A stretch of DNA of 60,119 nt from Stutzerimonas stutzeri (lineage in GTDB: Bacteria; Pseudomonadota; Gammaproteobacteria; Pseudomonadales; Pseudomonadaceae), in NCBI RefSeq assembly GCF_024448985.1, contig NZ_JAMOII010000022.1:1-60119 (forward strand), in the 5' to 3' direction. Both the position numbers and the translations under genes were made by a program. The notes under the pieces are model-generated. The model did no database searches. It was not told the origin of the DNA and saw nothing but the letters and a program-made list of their open reading frames with translations. Shown here in pieces: positions 18,098 to 27,978 of the stretch (within the stretch, counting starts at the first letter, position 1; every line of letters starts with the position of its first letter).

Positions 18098-19768
18098 TTA
18101 ATGATCCAGCGCCTTGTATTTCTCGCGCAGGTGGTTGCGGATGACGACCGCACTGAGGTTGAGCGTTGCGATCACTAGCACCAGCAGCAACGCCGTCGCG
18201 TAGACCAGCGGCCGCGCCGCTTCGACATTGGGGCTCTGGAAGCCGACGTCGAAGATGTGGAAGCCCAGGTGCATGATTTTCTGGTCCAGGTGCAGGTAAG
18301 GATAGTTGCCGTTGAGCGGCAGCGAAGGCGCCAGCTTGACCACACCCACCAGCATCAGCGGCGCCACTTCACCGGCAGCGCGAGCCACGGCGAGGATCAG
18401 GCCGGTCATCATTGCCGGGCTGGCCATAGGCAATACGACCTTCCAAAGCGTCTCCGACTTGGTCGCACCGAGGGCCAGGGAGCCTTCGCGTATCATCCGC
18501 GGAATACGCGCCAGGCCTTCTTCGGTGGCGACGATCACCACCGGCAAGGTCAGGATCGCCAGGGTCAACGACGCCCACATCAGACCCGGCGTGCCAAATA
18601 CCGGGGCCGGAGCCGCTTCAGGATAGAAGATGCGATCGAGCGAGCCACCCAGTACGTATACGAAGAAGCCCAGGCCGAACACGCCGTAGACGATGGACGG
18701 CACACCAGCGAGGTTATTCACCGCGATGCGGATGATGCGAGTCAGCACGCCCTGCTTCGCATACTCACGTAGATACACCGCGGCGATCACGCCGAACGGG
18801 GTGACGATCGCCGCCATGATGATGGTCATCAGCACGGTGCCAAAGATAGCCGGGAAGATGCCGCCCTCGGTGTTCGCCTCGCGCGGCTCGTCGCTGACGA
18901 ACTCCCATACCTTCGCAAAGTAGAAGCCCAGCTTCTCGAAAGTCGACATCGCATTGGGGCGGTAAGCACGTACGATCTTGCCGAGGCTGATCGCCTGCTC
19001 GCGGCCGTCCATGGTGCGCATGGTGATGCTGTCGCGGTTGAAGCCTTGATACAGGGCGGTCAGCTCGCCTTCGAGCGCCCTGTATTCGCCATCCCACTGC
19101 GCGCGCTCGGCGTCCAGTTCAGCCTGAGCCGCGGCGTCGAGTTGGTCATTAAGCTCCAACTTGCGGGTCTTGAGGCGCAGGCGCTCAAGGCCATGGTTGA
19201 TCCGGCCGATATCGACCTGTTCCAGACGGGCAATCTTGGCGTGAAGCTCGTCGATGCGCTCGATTCGTTGCTGCAACTCAGCCCAGGCCGCATCGCCTTC
19301 GGCGACCAACTCACCGCTCTCCTTAACGCTCAGCAGCTCGCCATAGAAGTTGCCCCACTCACGCCGCTCCAAGACGATCAAATTCGCAGGTTTGCGCGGG
19401 TTGCTCAACCATTCGCCGATGACCCAGGAGAAGTCCGCGCCATAGACCTCACGATTGCCGACCTTGAGCAGCTCACGAGTCATGAACTCGCCGCCCTCGA
19501 CGTCCACCGGCAAACCACTGGCGGCCAGACGGGCACGTGGTACCTCTTCGGCCTGTACCCGCTCGCCGGCCAGCACGCGTGGCTCGGCACCGGGCACCTG
19601 GTAATCGGCGACCATGACGTCGGCCGGCCAGAAGTGTTCCAGCCCGCGCACGGCGATTACTGCCAGCAGGCCGAGGGTCATGATCACGGCGATGGACACC
19701 GCACCGGCGTTCATCCAGACCCAGGGGGTGCCGCTCTTGATCCAGGTTTTCAGCGAATCCTTTTTCAC
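18098..19768 (-). CDS. pstA: Phosphate ABC transporter permease PstA (extended)
   Basis: 556 aa, longer than E. coli PstA (about 296) but like the extended Pseudomonas form. One N-terminal helix (about 20-42) precedes a roughly 250-residue periplasmic insert containing a coiled coil (LHAKIARLEQVD... LKTRKLELNDQLD). The BPD_transp_1 permease domain follows (about 310-550), with the EAA-type loop EEGLARIPRMIREGSLALGA. It pairs with PstC to form the phosphate channel. The pstC stop lies 73 bp upstream. Confidence 0.93.
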   Translation of the reverse strand: MKKDSLKTWIKSGTPWVWMNAGAVSIAVIMTLGLLAVIAVRGLEHFWPADVMVADYQVPGAEPRVLAGERVQAEEVPRARLAASGLPVDVEGGEFMTRELLKVGNREVYGADFSWVIGEWLSNPRKPANLIVLERREWGNFYGELLSVKESGELVAEGDAAWAELQQRIERIDELHAKIARLEQVDIGRINHGLERLRLKTRKLELNDQLDAAAQAELDAERAQWDGEYRALEGELTALYQGFNRDSITMRTMDGREQAISLGKIVRAYRPNAMSTFEKLGFYFAKVWEFVSDEPREANTEGGIFPAIFGTVLMTIIMAAIVTPFGVIAAVYLREYAKQGVLTRIIRIAVNNLAGVPSIVYGVFGLGFFVYVLGGSLDRIFYPEAAPAPVFGTPGLMWASLTLAILTLPVVIVATEEGLARIPRMIREGSLALGATKSETLWKVVLPMASPAMMTGLILAVARAAGEVAPLMLVGVVKLAPSLPLNGNYPYLHLDQKIMHLGFHIFDVGFQSPNVEAARPLVYATALLLVLVIATLNLSAVVIRNHLREKYKALDH

Positions 19769-19841
19769 GGATCGTTACCTTTGTCTTAATCCCGACGCAG
19801 CCGCAATTGGCTGCATGTTGCGCCCGCAGGCGCGGCTCTCA

Positions 19842-22118
19842 TTACAGGCTGGCGTACTTGCGACGCAGGCGCTGGCGAATCAGCTCGGCCAAGGTGTTCA
19901 TCACGAAGGTGAACATCAGCAGCACCATCGCCGCGAGGAACAGCACGCGGTAATGGGTGCTGCCCACTTCCGATTCAGGCATTTCCACCGCGACGTTGGC
20001 CGCCAGGGTGCGCATGCCTTCGAAGATGTTGGCCTCCATGATCGGCGTATTGCCGGTGGCCATCAGCACGATCATGGTTTCGCCCACGGCGCGACCCATG
20101 CCGATCATCAGCGCCGAGAAAATGCCCGGGCTGGCGGTCAGCAACACCACGCGGGTCAGCGTCTGCCAGGGTGTCGCACCGAGCGCCAGCGAGCCCAGGG
20201 TGAGACTCTTCGGCACGCTGAACACGGCGTCTTCGGCGATCGAGTAGATCGTCGGGATCACCGCGAAACCCATCGCCAGGCCGATCACCAACGCGTTGCG
20301 CTGATCGAAGGGAATGTCCATTTCGTTGGTCAGCCACAGGCGCATGTCGCCACCGAAGAACCAGTTCTCCAGATAGCCGCTGACGGCCAGCGAGCCCCAG
20401 CCCACCGCCAGGATCACCGGGATCAGCAGCACCGCTTCCCAGCCCTCCGGCACGTTCAGGCGTACGTTTTCCGGCAGCCGGCTCCAGAGCCAGGCGGCCA
20501 GCAGAATGCCCACCGGCATCAGCAATAGCAGGCTGAATATCCCCGGCAGGTGGTTTTCCAGATAGGGCGCGAGGAACAGGCCGGCAAAAAAGCCAAGAAT
20601 GACCGTTGGCAACGCTTCCATCAGCTCGATCACCGGCTTGACCTTGCGGCGTAGGGCCGGGGCCATGAAGTAAGCGGTGTAGAAGGCCGCGCAGATCGCC
20701 AGCGGTGCCGCCAGCAACATGGCGTAGAACGCCGCTTTGAGGGTACCGAAGGCCAGCGGCGAAAGGCTCAGCTTGGGCTCAAAGTCACCGGTCGCGGAGG
20801 TGGACTGCCAGACGTAATCCGGCTCCGGATAGCTTTCGTACCAGACCTTGCCCCACAGCGCGCTCCAGGAAATTTCCGGGTGCGGGTTATCGATCACGAA
20901 GCGCTGCAGCTGGTCGCCCGATTCCACCAGCAGGCGGGTGGCCCGGGGCGACAGGGCGGCGACAGCCGCACCCTCGGCGACCGGTTCGGTCAGCAGCGTG
21001 CGATGCGCGGTGCTGTGGAAAATCCCCAGGGTGCCGGCGCTGTCGAGGGCGAGGAAGCCCTTGCGGCGCTCTTCGGGAAGGATCTGAGTGATCGGCTGAT
21101 CAGCCAGCTGGAAGTTACGCACGTTCTGAAGCTCGGCCTGGCCATCGTTGCCGCGCACCATGAACCATTGGCCGATCCCGCCTGCCGAATCGCCAACCAT
21201 CAGCGAGATGCCACCAAGCAGCGCGGCGACGCTGGTGATCTCACCTTTGCCCCCGAGCAACTTGTAGCGCCCGTTGAGTTGCTTGCGACGCAGATCGAAG
21301 ACATCGACGCTGGCCCGACCACTCACCGCGAACAGCCACATATGGCGCGGATCGATGCGCAGCGCCTTGATCGGCTCGGAGAGTTGCGGAAGATCCAGGC
21401 GCTCCTGTTCCTGGGTGGTTTCCCCTGTCAGCAGATTCTCGGTGGTGGCAATCCGCAGTGCCTGGAGCGCGCCATTGGCGGCGCCGGCTACCATCAAGGT
21501 CTTGCCGTTTACGCTGACCGCGGCGTGGGCGATGGGCCGGCCTTCTGGGTCGAGCTGCAGCGGTTCCTGGCCGAACGGGTAATCCAGCTGTGGAGTGATG
21601 GTCTTGTTGCCGTTCGGGTAGGTGACCTTGTAGTTGTGTTCGACGACGAGCACCTGGCCATTCTCCAGGCCCAGCACGATACGTCGATTGCCGGGCGTGT
21701 CCTGGCCAACCGAGACGATGCGGCTGCCAGCCGGTAGCGGCAGGTCGATGGTGCGCAAGGATTCGCCGGTCCGCAGGCTGAAGAAGCGAACCAGGCCATC
21801 GTTGCCGAGGCGCATGGCGACCTGATTCTGCTCTTCCATGGCCAGCAACAGCGGCTCGCCAGCGTCTGCCAGCCAAGTCGGCTGTTGCGCATCGCGCGCC
21901 TCCAGCTCGGCGCCCTGAAACATCGGCAGGACGACCTGTGCGAGGTAGAAGAAAATCAAGCAGATGGCGCCAAGCACGGCGAGGCCACCAATGGAGACGT
22001 ACCAACGCGCCAGGTTGTCGTTTAGCGCGCGGATGCGGCGCTTGCGTTGCAGAGCTGGTGTATTGAAGTCCAGCCGTTGCACATCGGAATTCGCGCTCAT
22101 GGTCTCTATATCGTTCAT
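19842..22118 (-). CDS. pstC: Phosphate ABC transporter permease PstC (extended)
   Basis: 758 aa from the ATG at 22118, chosen because AGGA precedes it by 7 nt; a longer in-frame ORF to 22181 would run into the promoter. A TM helix at about 40-65 is followed by a roughly 370-residue periplasmic beta-rich region (repeats like LLLAMEEQNQVAMRLGNDGL and TSVAALLGGISLMVGDSAGG suggest a propeller-like fold). The permease domain occupies about 465-750, with the EAA-type loop IAEDAVFSVPKSLTLGSLALGA. Extended PstC of this kind is known in Pseudomonas. A PhoB-type promoter stands directly upstream. Confidence 0.92.
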   Translation of the reverse strand: MNDIETMSANSDVQRLDFNTPALQRKRRIRALNDNLARWYVSIGGLAVLGAICLIFFYLAQVVLPMFQGAELEARDAQQPTWLADAGEPLLLAMEEQNQVAMRLGNDGLVRFFSLRTGESLRTIDLPLPAGSRIVSVGQDTPGNRRIVLGLENGQVLVVEHNYKVTYPNGNKTITPQLDYPFGQEPLQLDPEGRPIAHAAVSVNGKTLMVAGAANGALQALRIATTENLLTGETTQEQERLDLPQLSEPIKALRIDPRHMWLFAVSGRASVDVFDLRRKQLNGRYKLLGGKGEITSVAALLGGISLMVGDSAGGIGQWFMVRGNDGQAELQNVRNFQLADQPITQILPEERRKGFLALDSAGTLGIFHSTAHRTLLTEPVAEGAAVAALSPRATRLLVESGDQLQRFVIDNPHPEISWSALWGKVWYESYPEPDYVWQSTSATGDFEPKLSLSPLAFGTLKAAFYAMLLAAPLAICAAFYTAYFMAPALRRKVKPVIELMEALPTVILGFFAGLFLAPYLENHLPGIFSLLLLMPVGILLAAWLWSRLPENVRLNVPEGWEAVLLIPVILAVGWGSLAVSGYLENWFFGGDMRLWLTNEMDIPFDQRNALVIGLAMGFAVIPTIYSIAEDAVFSVPKSLTLGSLALGATPWQTLTRVVLLTASPGIFSALMIGMGRAVGETMIVLMATGNTPIMEANIFEGMRTLAANVAVEMPESEVGSTHYRVLFLAAMVLLMFTFVMNTLAELIRQRLRRKYASL

Positions 22119-22208
22119 GCGAAGGTCCTGGCCGCTCAGGCCGTCAAAACTGCTGCGCCATCCGGCACACGTCGTTTCCACTGGATACCGAGGGCCGCTG
22201 GGCGCCTA

Positions 22209-22242
22209 AATCTAATCAAGCTGTGTGACAGAAAGATTACAG
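22209..22242 (-). promoter_or_regulatory. Pho box and -10 upstream of pstC
   Basis: On the minus strand CTGTAAT-CTTT-CTGTCAC (22242 to 22225) matches the two-heptamer PhoB box. Ten bases further is TAGATT (22214-22209), a 4/6 match to the -10 hexamer at the spacing known for PhoB promoters. It lies after the pstS hairpin, so pstCAB-phoU probably has its own phosphate-starvation promoter. Confidence 0.75.
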
Positions 22243-22255
22243 CGAGGTGACGCAA

Positions 22256-22292
22256 CGACGCCCGCCAGCGCAAACATGCGTGGCGGGCGTCG
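22256..22292 (-). terminator. Strong hairpin after pstS
   Basis: 12-bp perfect stem CGACGCCCGCCA / TGGCGGGCGTCG (22256-22267 and 22281-22292) with a 13-nt loop, 41 bp past the pstS stop. The T-run is weak, so it may act as a partial terminator or 3' stabiliser giving more PstS than transporter. The Pho box for pstC follows. Confidence 0.7.
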
Positions 22293-22333
22293 TATTCAGT
22301 CCCGCAGCAGTTGCCGCGAGTCTGGCGTGCGTC

Positions 22334-23299
22334 TTACAGACCCAGGTCCTTCAGGGTCTTTTCGACGACTGTCTTCGGCAGCGGGATGTAGCCGTCCTTG
22401 ACCACGACTTCCTGACCCTGCTTCGACAGTACCAGCTTGAGGAACTCGGCATCGATCGGGCTCAGCGGCTTGTTCGGTGCCTTGTTTACGTAGACGTAGA
22501 AGAAGCGTGCCAGCGGGAACTTGCCAGCCAGGGCGTTCTCTTCACTGGCCTCAAAGGCTTCGCCACCCTTGGACAGGGGCACGGCGCGGACGCTGGATGT
22601 CTTGTAGCCGATGCCCGAGTAACCGATGGCATTCAGGGTGCTGGAGATCGACTGCACCACCGAAGCGGAACCCGGCTGCTCATTGACGTTGGACTTGAAG
22701 TCGCCTTTGCACAGGGCTTCTTCCTTAAAGTAACCGTAGGTGCCGGATACCGAGTTGCGACCGAACAGCTGGATCGGCTTGCTTGCCCATTCGCCGGTCA
22801 GACCCAGCTCGCCCCAGGTCTTGATGTCCTGCTCGCCACCGCACAGACGGGTGCTGGAGAAAATGGCATCGACTTGCTCGATGTCCAGGCTCTCGATCGG
22901 GTTGTCCTTGTGTACGAACACAGCCAGGGCGTCGATGGCGACCGGCACTTCGGTCGGCTTGTAGCCGTACTTCTCTTCGAAGGCCTGGATTTCGTTGTCC
23001 TTCATCGGGCGGCTCATCGGGCCCATGTTGGCGGTGCCTTCGGTCAGCGCCGGCGGCGCGGTGGAGGAACCGGCAGCCTGAATCTGGATGTTGACGTTCG
23101 GGTAGCTGCGCTTGAAGTCTTCGGCCCACAGGGTCATCAAGTTGGCCAGCGAGTCGGAGCCGACGCTGGACAGGTTGCCGGAAACGCCGGAGGTTTTCTC
23201 ATAGGTCGGCAGCGCCGGGTCAACGGCTGCAACTGCGTTGGCAGCGCCTACGCCAGCGGCTACGAAAGTCAGGGCCGCCATCAAACGATTCAGTTTCAT
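22334..23299 (-). CDS. pstS: Periplasmic phosphate-binding protein PstS
   Basis: 321 aa with a signal peptide of about 24 residues ending AVAA. The mature sequence contains [54 protein letters not shown] and GYSGIGYKT, the phosphate-binding segments of the Pseudomonas PstS type. It delivers orthophosphate to PstCA. First gene of the operon, preceded by three phased PhoB heptamers and a -10, and followed by a strong hairpin that separates it from pstC. Confidence 0.96.
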   Translation of the reverse strand: MKLNRLMAALTFVAAGVGAANAVAAVDPALPTYEKTSGVSGNLSSVGSDSLANLMTLWAEDFKRSYPNVNIQIQAAGSSTAPPALTEGTANMGPMSRPMKDNEIQAFEEKYGYKPTEVPVAIDALAVFVHKDNPIESLDIEQVDAIFSSTRLCGGEQDIKTWGELGLTGEWASKPIQLFGRNSVSGTYGYFKEEALCKGDFKSNVNEQPGSASVVQSISSTLNAIGYSGIGYKTSSVRAVPLSKGGEAFEASEENALAGKFPLARFFYVYVNKAPNKPLSPIDAEFLKLVLSKQGQEVVVKDGYIPLPKTVVEKTLKDLGL

Positions 23300-23346
23300 A
23301 CCTTGCTCCTAGCAGGGGTGTGCTCGAGTGTGTTGGAACGGGGGCC

Positions 23347-23391
23347 ATTGTCTGCAGGCCGCGTGAACACTCTATGAACGGAATGTGACAA
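23347..23391 (-). promoter_or_regulatory. Triple Pho box and -10 of the pst operon
   Basis: Reading the minus strand from 23391: TTGTCAC-ATTC-CGTTCAT-AGAG-TGTTCAC, three heptamers at 11-bp steps. Ten bases later comes GACAAT (23352-23347), a 4/6 -10 match at the standard PhoB-promoter distance. Transcription starts about 40 bp before the pstS ATG. Confidence 0.82.
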
Positions 23392-23516
23392 TCTGGTTAC
23401 GGTAATGGAGGGGCGACTGTACGGTCGCTGCTGAAACATTCAGCCGCTATACTCGCCCCGCCCGCACTACCGCGGGTTCTTCGCGCCAGAACAACAACCG
23501 CGCCGCGAGTCGACCG

Positions 23517-23918
23517 ATGAAAGAATACGAACAGGAAGATCCGATTCCACAGGGCGATCTGGCCCTGCAACTCACTGCGCTGCCACGCGAGACCAACGGG
23601 TTCGGCGATATCTATGGTGGCTGGCTGGTATCGCAGATGGATCTGGCCGGGACCGCCATGGCCAGCCGCGTGGCAGCCGGCCGCGTCGCCACGGTGTCCA
23701 TCGATCGCATGGCTTTCATGGTGCCGGTGGCGGTGGGCGCACAGCTGTCCTTTTATACCCAGACGCTGGATGTGGGGCGCAGCTCGATTCGCATGCTCGT
23801 GGAAGTCTGGAGTGACGACCCTGTCTCCAGCGAGTGGCGCAAGGTCACCGACGCGGTGTTCGTCTTCGTGGCCATCGACGGCAGCGGCCGCACTCGCCCG
23901 GTATCACCACGCCGCTGA
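23517..23918 (+). CDS. yciA: Acyl-CoA thioesterase YciA family
   Basis: 133 aa hot-dog fold protein. TNGFGDIYGGWLVSQMDLAG (about 25-44) contains the catalytic Asp and the HGG-like turn of YciA thioesterases, here as YGG. RVATVSIDRMAFMVPVAVG follows as in the family. YciA hydrolyses short and medium acyl-CoAs in the cytosol. Its last 15 bases overlap the end of the converging diguanylate cyclase gene. Confidence 0.88.
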   Translation: MKEYEQEDPIPQGDLALQLTALPRETNGFGDIYGGWLVSQMDLAGTAMASRVAAGRVATVSIDRMAFMVPVAVGAQLSFYTQTLDVGRSSIRMLVEVWSDDPVSSEWRKVTDAVFVFVAIDGSGRTRPVSPRR

Positions 23919-25127
23919 GCAGCTTCGGGCCTCGGTTGATTGACCGGCGCTCATTGCGTAGCGGTTCTTGCCAGCCAGCTTGGCTTCGTACAAGGCCTTG
24001 TCGGCGGCGTGATACAGCTGTTCGGGGGTCTGCTCCGGCTGCAGCACCGCCACCCCGATGCTCGACGTGACGTGAGCACCATGCACCGAGGCCGGATGCG
24101 GCAACGCACGCTCCTTCAACTTCTGCAGAATCTGCCCGGCAATCGCCTGTGCCGATTGCGCATCACAATCAAGCAGTAGCAGCGCGAACTCCTCGCCACC
24201 TACCCGCGCCGCCAGATCCAGGGGCCGCCGCGAAAAACCCGCGAGCAGCGCGCCAAATTCCCGAATCAAGGCGTCACCTGCCGGATGACCGAGGCTGTCG
24301 TTGTAGTTCTTGAAGTTGTCCAGATCAAGCAGCAGCAAGGCCAACGGCTTGCGTTCGCGCCGTGCCTGCAACAGTGTCTGCGGCAAGGCGGTGTCGAAAC
24401 TGCGGCGGTTGGCCAGCCCTGTCATCGCATCGTGCTGGACAACCCAGCCGAGCAACTTGCGCGTCAGGAACTGTTCGCGCTGCGAGTATTCATGCACGTA
24501 GCGGCTGATCGCCCCGAGTACCAACAACAGCAGGTAATAGCTGACCGAAATCCAGTGCACCAGCAACTCGCTGGGTGAAAGCACCACCACAGCGATCAAT
24601 ACATCGAACAGGATGATCGCCATCGCACTGGCCAGGGCACGCCAGAAGGTTACGCCGAGAAAAAAGAACGAGCAGACGATCAGCAGACCCGCACCATAGC
24701 GAAGGGCGAGGTCCGGCTGGGTGATCTCGTATTGCATGTCGATCCGCGCCGCGATCACGCCGATTAGCACGAGGAACATCGGAAACATGCGGTTCGCGAT
24801 GATTCGCGCCCGTCGTAGGAACAGCGTCAGCACTAGGATCGCCAGCCCGGGGACGATCTGCAGCAGGCGCAGCACGGTCAACTCGCGCAACCAGTCGGGA
24901 TCGTGATGACCGAACAACCGGTGCTCGAAATAGAGGTAACCGCTTACCACCAGGATCAGCAGACAGGCGCCGAGCTGCTGCGCCAACCGTGCTTGGCGGC
25001 CAAGATAACGGCGAAATTCGCGCTCCAGTTCCGGCACGAACAGCAGGCGTCGAAAACCATCGAGCATCTGCCGCCCGTAAGGCGTGTCCCGATAATCCTC
25101 GGCGGATTTGTTATCTATGGTTGGCAT
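23904..25127 (-). CDS. Membrane diguanylate cyclase (GGDEF)
   Basis: 407 aa. The N-terminal 235 residues hold about six hydrophobic helices (roughly 50-70, 82-103, 110-128, 138-158, 160-185 and 190-215) forming an unassigned sensor. A GGDEF domain follows, opening DAMTGLANRRSFD. The active-site loop is GGEEF, and RPLD, five residues before it, is an intact inhibitory I-site. It should therefore make c-di-GMP under product feedback. No EAL domain is present. The signal sensed is unknown. Confidence 0.9.
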   Translation of the reverse strand: MPTIDNKSAEDYRDTPYGRQMLDGFRRLLFVPELEREFRRYLGRQARLAQQLGACLLILVVSGYLYFEHRLFGHHDPDWLRELTVLRLLQIVPGLAILVLTLFLRRARIIANRMFPMFLVLIGVIAARIDMQYEITQPDLALRYGAGLLIVCSFFFLGVTFWRALASAMAIILFDVLIAVVVLSPSELLVHWISVSYYLLLLVLGAISRYVHEYSQREQFLTRKLLGWVVQHDAMTGLANRRSFDTALPQTLLQARRERKPLALLLLDLDNFKNYNDSLGHPAGDALIREFGALLAGFSRRPLDLAARVGGEEFALLLLDCDAQSAQAIAGQILQKLKERALPHPASVHGAHVTSSIGVAVLQPEQTPEQLYHAADKALYEAKLAGKNRYAMSAGQSTEARSCSAAW

Positions 25128-25270
25128 TGGTGAAGCTCGTGCTTAGGCGCGCATACATGATATCAATTAGGCATCATTGTGCTCGTTTTTCCGATGAGCG
25201 CCATCCTAGGCGCATCGCCATACGTCTGGCTTGCGGATGCAAGCGCGACGCCCCACTATCGCTTTTCTAC

Positions 25271-26200
25271 ATGCACCACTGGATGTATCGCGTGACAGCC
25301 CTTCTGCTTGCCCTCTGGCCTTTATTTGCGTTGATCGTTGCCGGCTATTTTCTACGGCTGAAAGAGTTCCCCAACGAGGCCTTTTGGCCTGGCGCCGAAC
25401 GAATCAACTATTTCGTCCTGTTCCCGGCGCTGCTGTTCAGCAGCCTGGCCACTGCGCCGCTGAACAATCCTGCACTGCCGCGCCTGGCCGGCGCGGTCAT
25501 GCTCGGACTGGGGCTGATATGGGTCGGACTGTTGCTGGTCAAGCGGACGCGCGGCTGGCCGGCCGCTCGCTTCGGCGCGGTTGCCCAGGGCGCACTACGC
25601 TTCAATACCTATCTGGGTCTGGCGGCGGTGGGCAGCCTGTTCGGCAAGGAAGGCCTGGCGCTGGCGGCGCTGATGCTGGCGCTGATGGTGCCGACGGTGA
25701 ACGTCATGTCGGTCTGGGCGCTGACCGCCGAGCGTGGCGTCAATGTGCGCTCGCTGTTGCTGCCGATCATCAAGAACCCGCTGATTCTCGCCTGTCTGGC
25801 CGGTGCGCTGGTGAACCTCGCAGGGCTGGGCTTGCCCGGCGGGACCGATCGACTATTGAGCCTGCTGGCCGCTGCCAGCTTACCGCTAGGGCTACTCTGC
25901 GTCGGCGCGGCACTCAAGCCGCAGGAGCTGAGCGGGGAGATCCCGGCGCTGGGCTGGAACAGCGCGACACGCCTGCTGGCCGTCCCGCTGCTGGCTTATG
26001 GCGTGGCGTTGGTGCTCGGATTACCGGACATGGAGACGACTATTCTGGTGCTGTTCTTCGCCCTCCCCACTGCACCCACCGCTTACGTCCTGACACGCCA
26101 ACTCGGCGGCGACAGTCACCTGATGGCCGGCATCATCACTCTGCAGACGCTGCTCGCTGCGGCCAGCTTGCCGCTGGTGCTGACGTTGTTGAGCGGCTGA
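25271..26200 (+). CDS. AEC family transporter (auxin efflux carrier-like)
   Basis: 309 aa from the ATG at 25271; an ATG at 25283 is equally possible because neither has a clear Shine-Dalgarno. About ten hydrophobic helices. LFALIVAGYFLRL at the N-terminus, FNTYLGLAAVGSLFGKEG, IIKNPLILACLAGALVNLAGLGLP and the C-terminal ALPTAPTAYVLTRQLGGD are hallmarks of the AEC (mem_trans) family. Bacterial members move dicarboxylates or amino acids; the substrate is unknown. It diverges from the diguanylate cyclase gene across about 140 bp. Confidence 0.85.
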   Translation: MHHWMYRVTALLLALWPLFALIVAGYFLRLKEFPNEAFWPGAERINYFVLFPALLFSSLATAPLNNPALPRLAGAVMLGLGLIWVGLLLVKRTRGWPAARFGAVAQGALRFNTYLGLAAVGSLFGKEGLALAALMLALMVPTVNVMSVWALTAERGVNVRSLLLPIIKNPLILACLAGALVNLAGLGLPGGTDRLLSLLAAASLPLGLLCVGAALKPQELSGEIPALGWNSATRLLAVPLLAYGVALVLGLPDMETTILVLFFALPTAPTAYVLTRQLGGDSHLMAGIITLQTLLAAASLPLVLTLLSG

Positions 26201-26493
26201 ACTACCGCGGCAATATGGTAAGAACCGTTAAGCGCACACACCACTTAGCAATTGCCCTCTCCGCACTCCGGCTCCCTTGTACATGGCCAGCCTCGATGGA
26301 AAGAGAAGCTTTCAGAAGCGATATCTTGCTGAACAACTGACAAGATTAGCGCAGCGTTTTTCGATATTGATACAACCTACCTGGTGTGATCCAATTCACG
26401 CCCTTTTTTAGTATGTGAGTATCCGGGACGACGCTCATGCGCTATACGCCCTGCTTGTCGAGCCGGAAAACGCCACCACCAGCAGGAGCTTCG

Positions 26494-27969
26494 GTGAACC
26501 TATCCCCTCCTAAAACACTCGGTCTCATCATTGGCACCATCGCCCTTAGCGGTTGCGCCTCACTCGACAATGCAGGCAAGAATTACGGAACAGCCATCGG
26601 CTGCGTGGGTGGCGCGGTACTGGGAGCCGGGCTGGCGTACGCGTTGACCGGCGATGCCGAGAAAGCCCTGATTGGCGGCGGTGCCGGTGCCGCCATCGGC
26701 TGTACTGCCGGACATAAGTGGCAGAGCCGCTTGCAGCGGCTGGAACAGCTAGCCAAGGAAGAAAACCTCAAGATTCAGCTGGAAACGCTGCAGACGCAGG
26801 ACGTGGCAACCGCTCATCCCGCGCCGGAACAAGCCGGTATCGTCGCTCACGTGCAGGATGAGGGAATGTTCCCGGTCGGAAGCGCCAGACTCAGCGTCGA
26901 AGGTGAACGCCAAGTACGCAAGCTCGCCGCCGCCTTTGCACCCAGCAAGGACGAGAAAACCGAAACCGCTATCCTCGTCGTCGGTCATACCGACGCAACG
27001 GGTAGTGCGTCGCTCAATCAGCGCCTGTCTCAACAGCGTGCCCGCGCGGTGGCTAATATCCTCGCAGAGCAGGGCATCGCGCGGGACCGCATGTATTTCC
27101 AGGGCGCAGGTGCGTCCCGCCCGATCGCTGATAATGCCGATGCCTCGCAACGCGGCAAAAACCGGCGAGTAGAGATCGTCGAAGTGTCCGACCGCAACGT
27201 GCTGGTCCAGCGCATCAACGCCGAGCGCAACAATCCCAAATACCTTGCCCATGGCACCGCGATCCAGGCGCCGCCACGCACCGTCAGCGCCGAGCCAAAG
27301 GCGAAGACCGAAAAGGCTCGCAGCAACAGCACCGGCGCCGCTGCCAGCACGGCGTCGACCAGCGCCAAGCCTGCTCGCCGCCACACCGGTGAGGTGCTCG
27401 ACTTCGGTGGTCAGCCAGTCGCCAACAGCAGCTGGACACTGGGCCAAGCCATCACGCCGAAGAAGGCAAGTGGCCTGGCGATCATCTCCAGCGCCTATGC
27501 CTCGGAAATCCCTATGCGCAGCTGCGAAAGCGACCGTCCGCGGGAATCCGGAGAAGTGCTCAACCTGGCTAGCGGCAAGGCTCTCGAAACGCGTGACACC
27601 ACCGATTATCTGCCTGGCTACAACAACCGTGTCTGGGCGCAACGGGTAAACGGCCATCTGGTGACCCTTTCGCCCGTGTCGATCCTTCGCGACGGTGCCA
27701 GTGTTGATCGACAGCCGTTCGTGCAAATCGTACCGAACTACGACAAGGGCAACCGTCAACCGCTGCAAAAGGCCAATGCGGTAGCCAACACGTACGAAGG
27801 TGAAGACCGCGTGCTGTATCGCGTCTTCCTGAAGAATCCCGAGGCGCCGCTGTCATGCATGGACGTGGTGTTCAGCAAGGGCAGCGCCAAAGCTACCGAG
27901 GGCGCGCTTTTTTATCCTGTTAGCAATGGCGAAAGCTATACCGCCCGGTTCGTGCCGATCCGTACATAA
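26494..27969 (+). CDS. OmpA-domain lipoprotein, first gene of an unassigned operon
   Basis: 491 aa from the GTG at 26494, chosen because AGGAG stands 5 nt ahead and because it places a signal peptide with lipobox LSGC (Cys21) at the very N-terminus; the ORF is open back to an ATG at 26437. After the lipidated Cys comes a glycine zipper (about 36-72), a short coiled coil (about 76-100), and an OmpA C-like peptidoglycan-binding domain (about 115-231) with GHTDATGS, LSQQRARAVANIL and RGKNRRVEI. An Ala/Lys/Ser linker (257-297) leads to a 190-residue C-terminal domain with two cysteines that I do not recognise. It probably tethers the outer membrane to the cell wall. The next gene starts 10 bp after its stop. 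Confidence 0.85.
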   Translation: MNLSPPKTLGLIIGTIALSGCASLDNAGKNYGTAIGCVGGAVLGAGLAYALTGDAEKALIGGGAGAAIGCTAGHKWQSRLQRLEQLAKEENLKIQLETLQTQDVATAHPAPEQAGIVAHVQDEGMFPVGSARLSVEGERQVRKLAAAFAPSKDEKTETAILVVGHTDATGSASLNQRLSQQRARAVANILAEQGIARDRMYFQGAGASRPIADNADASQRGKNRRVEIVEVSDRNVLVQRINAERNNPKYLAHGTAIQAPPRTVSAEPKAKTEKARSNSTGAAASTASTSAKPARRHTGEVLDFGGQPVANSSWTLGQAITPKKASGLAIISSAYASEIPMRSCESDRPRESGEVLNLASGKALETRDTTDYLPGYNNRVWAQRVNGHLVTLSPVSILRDGASVDRQPFVQIVPNYDKGNRQPLQKANAVANTYEGEDRVLYRVFLKNPEAPLSCMDVVFSKGSAKATEGALFYPVSNGESYTARFVPIRT

Positions 27970-27978
27970 AGGGAATTC

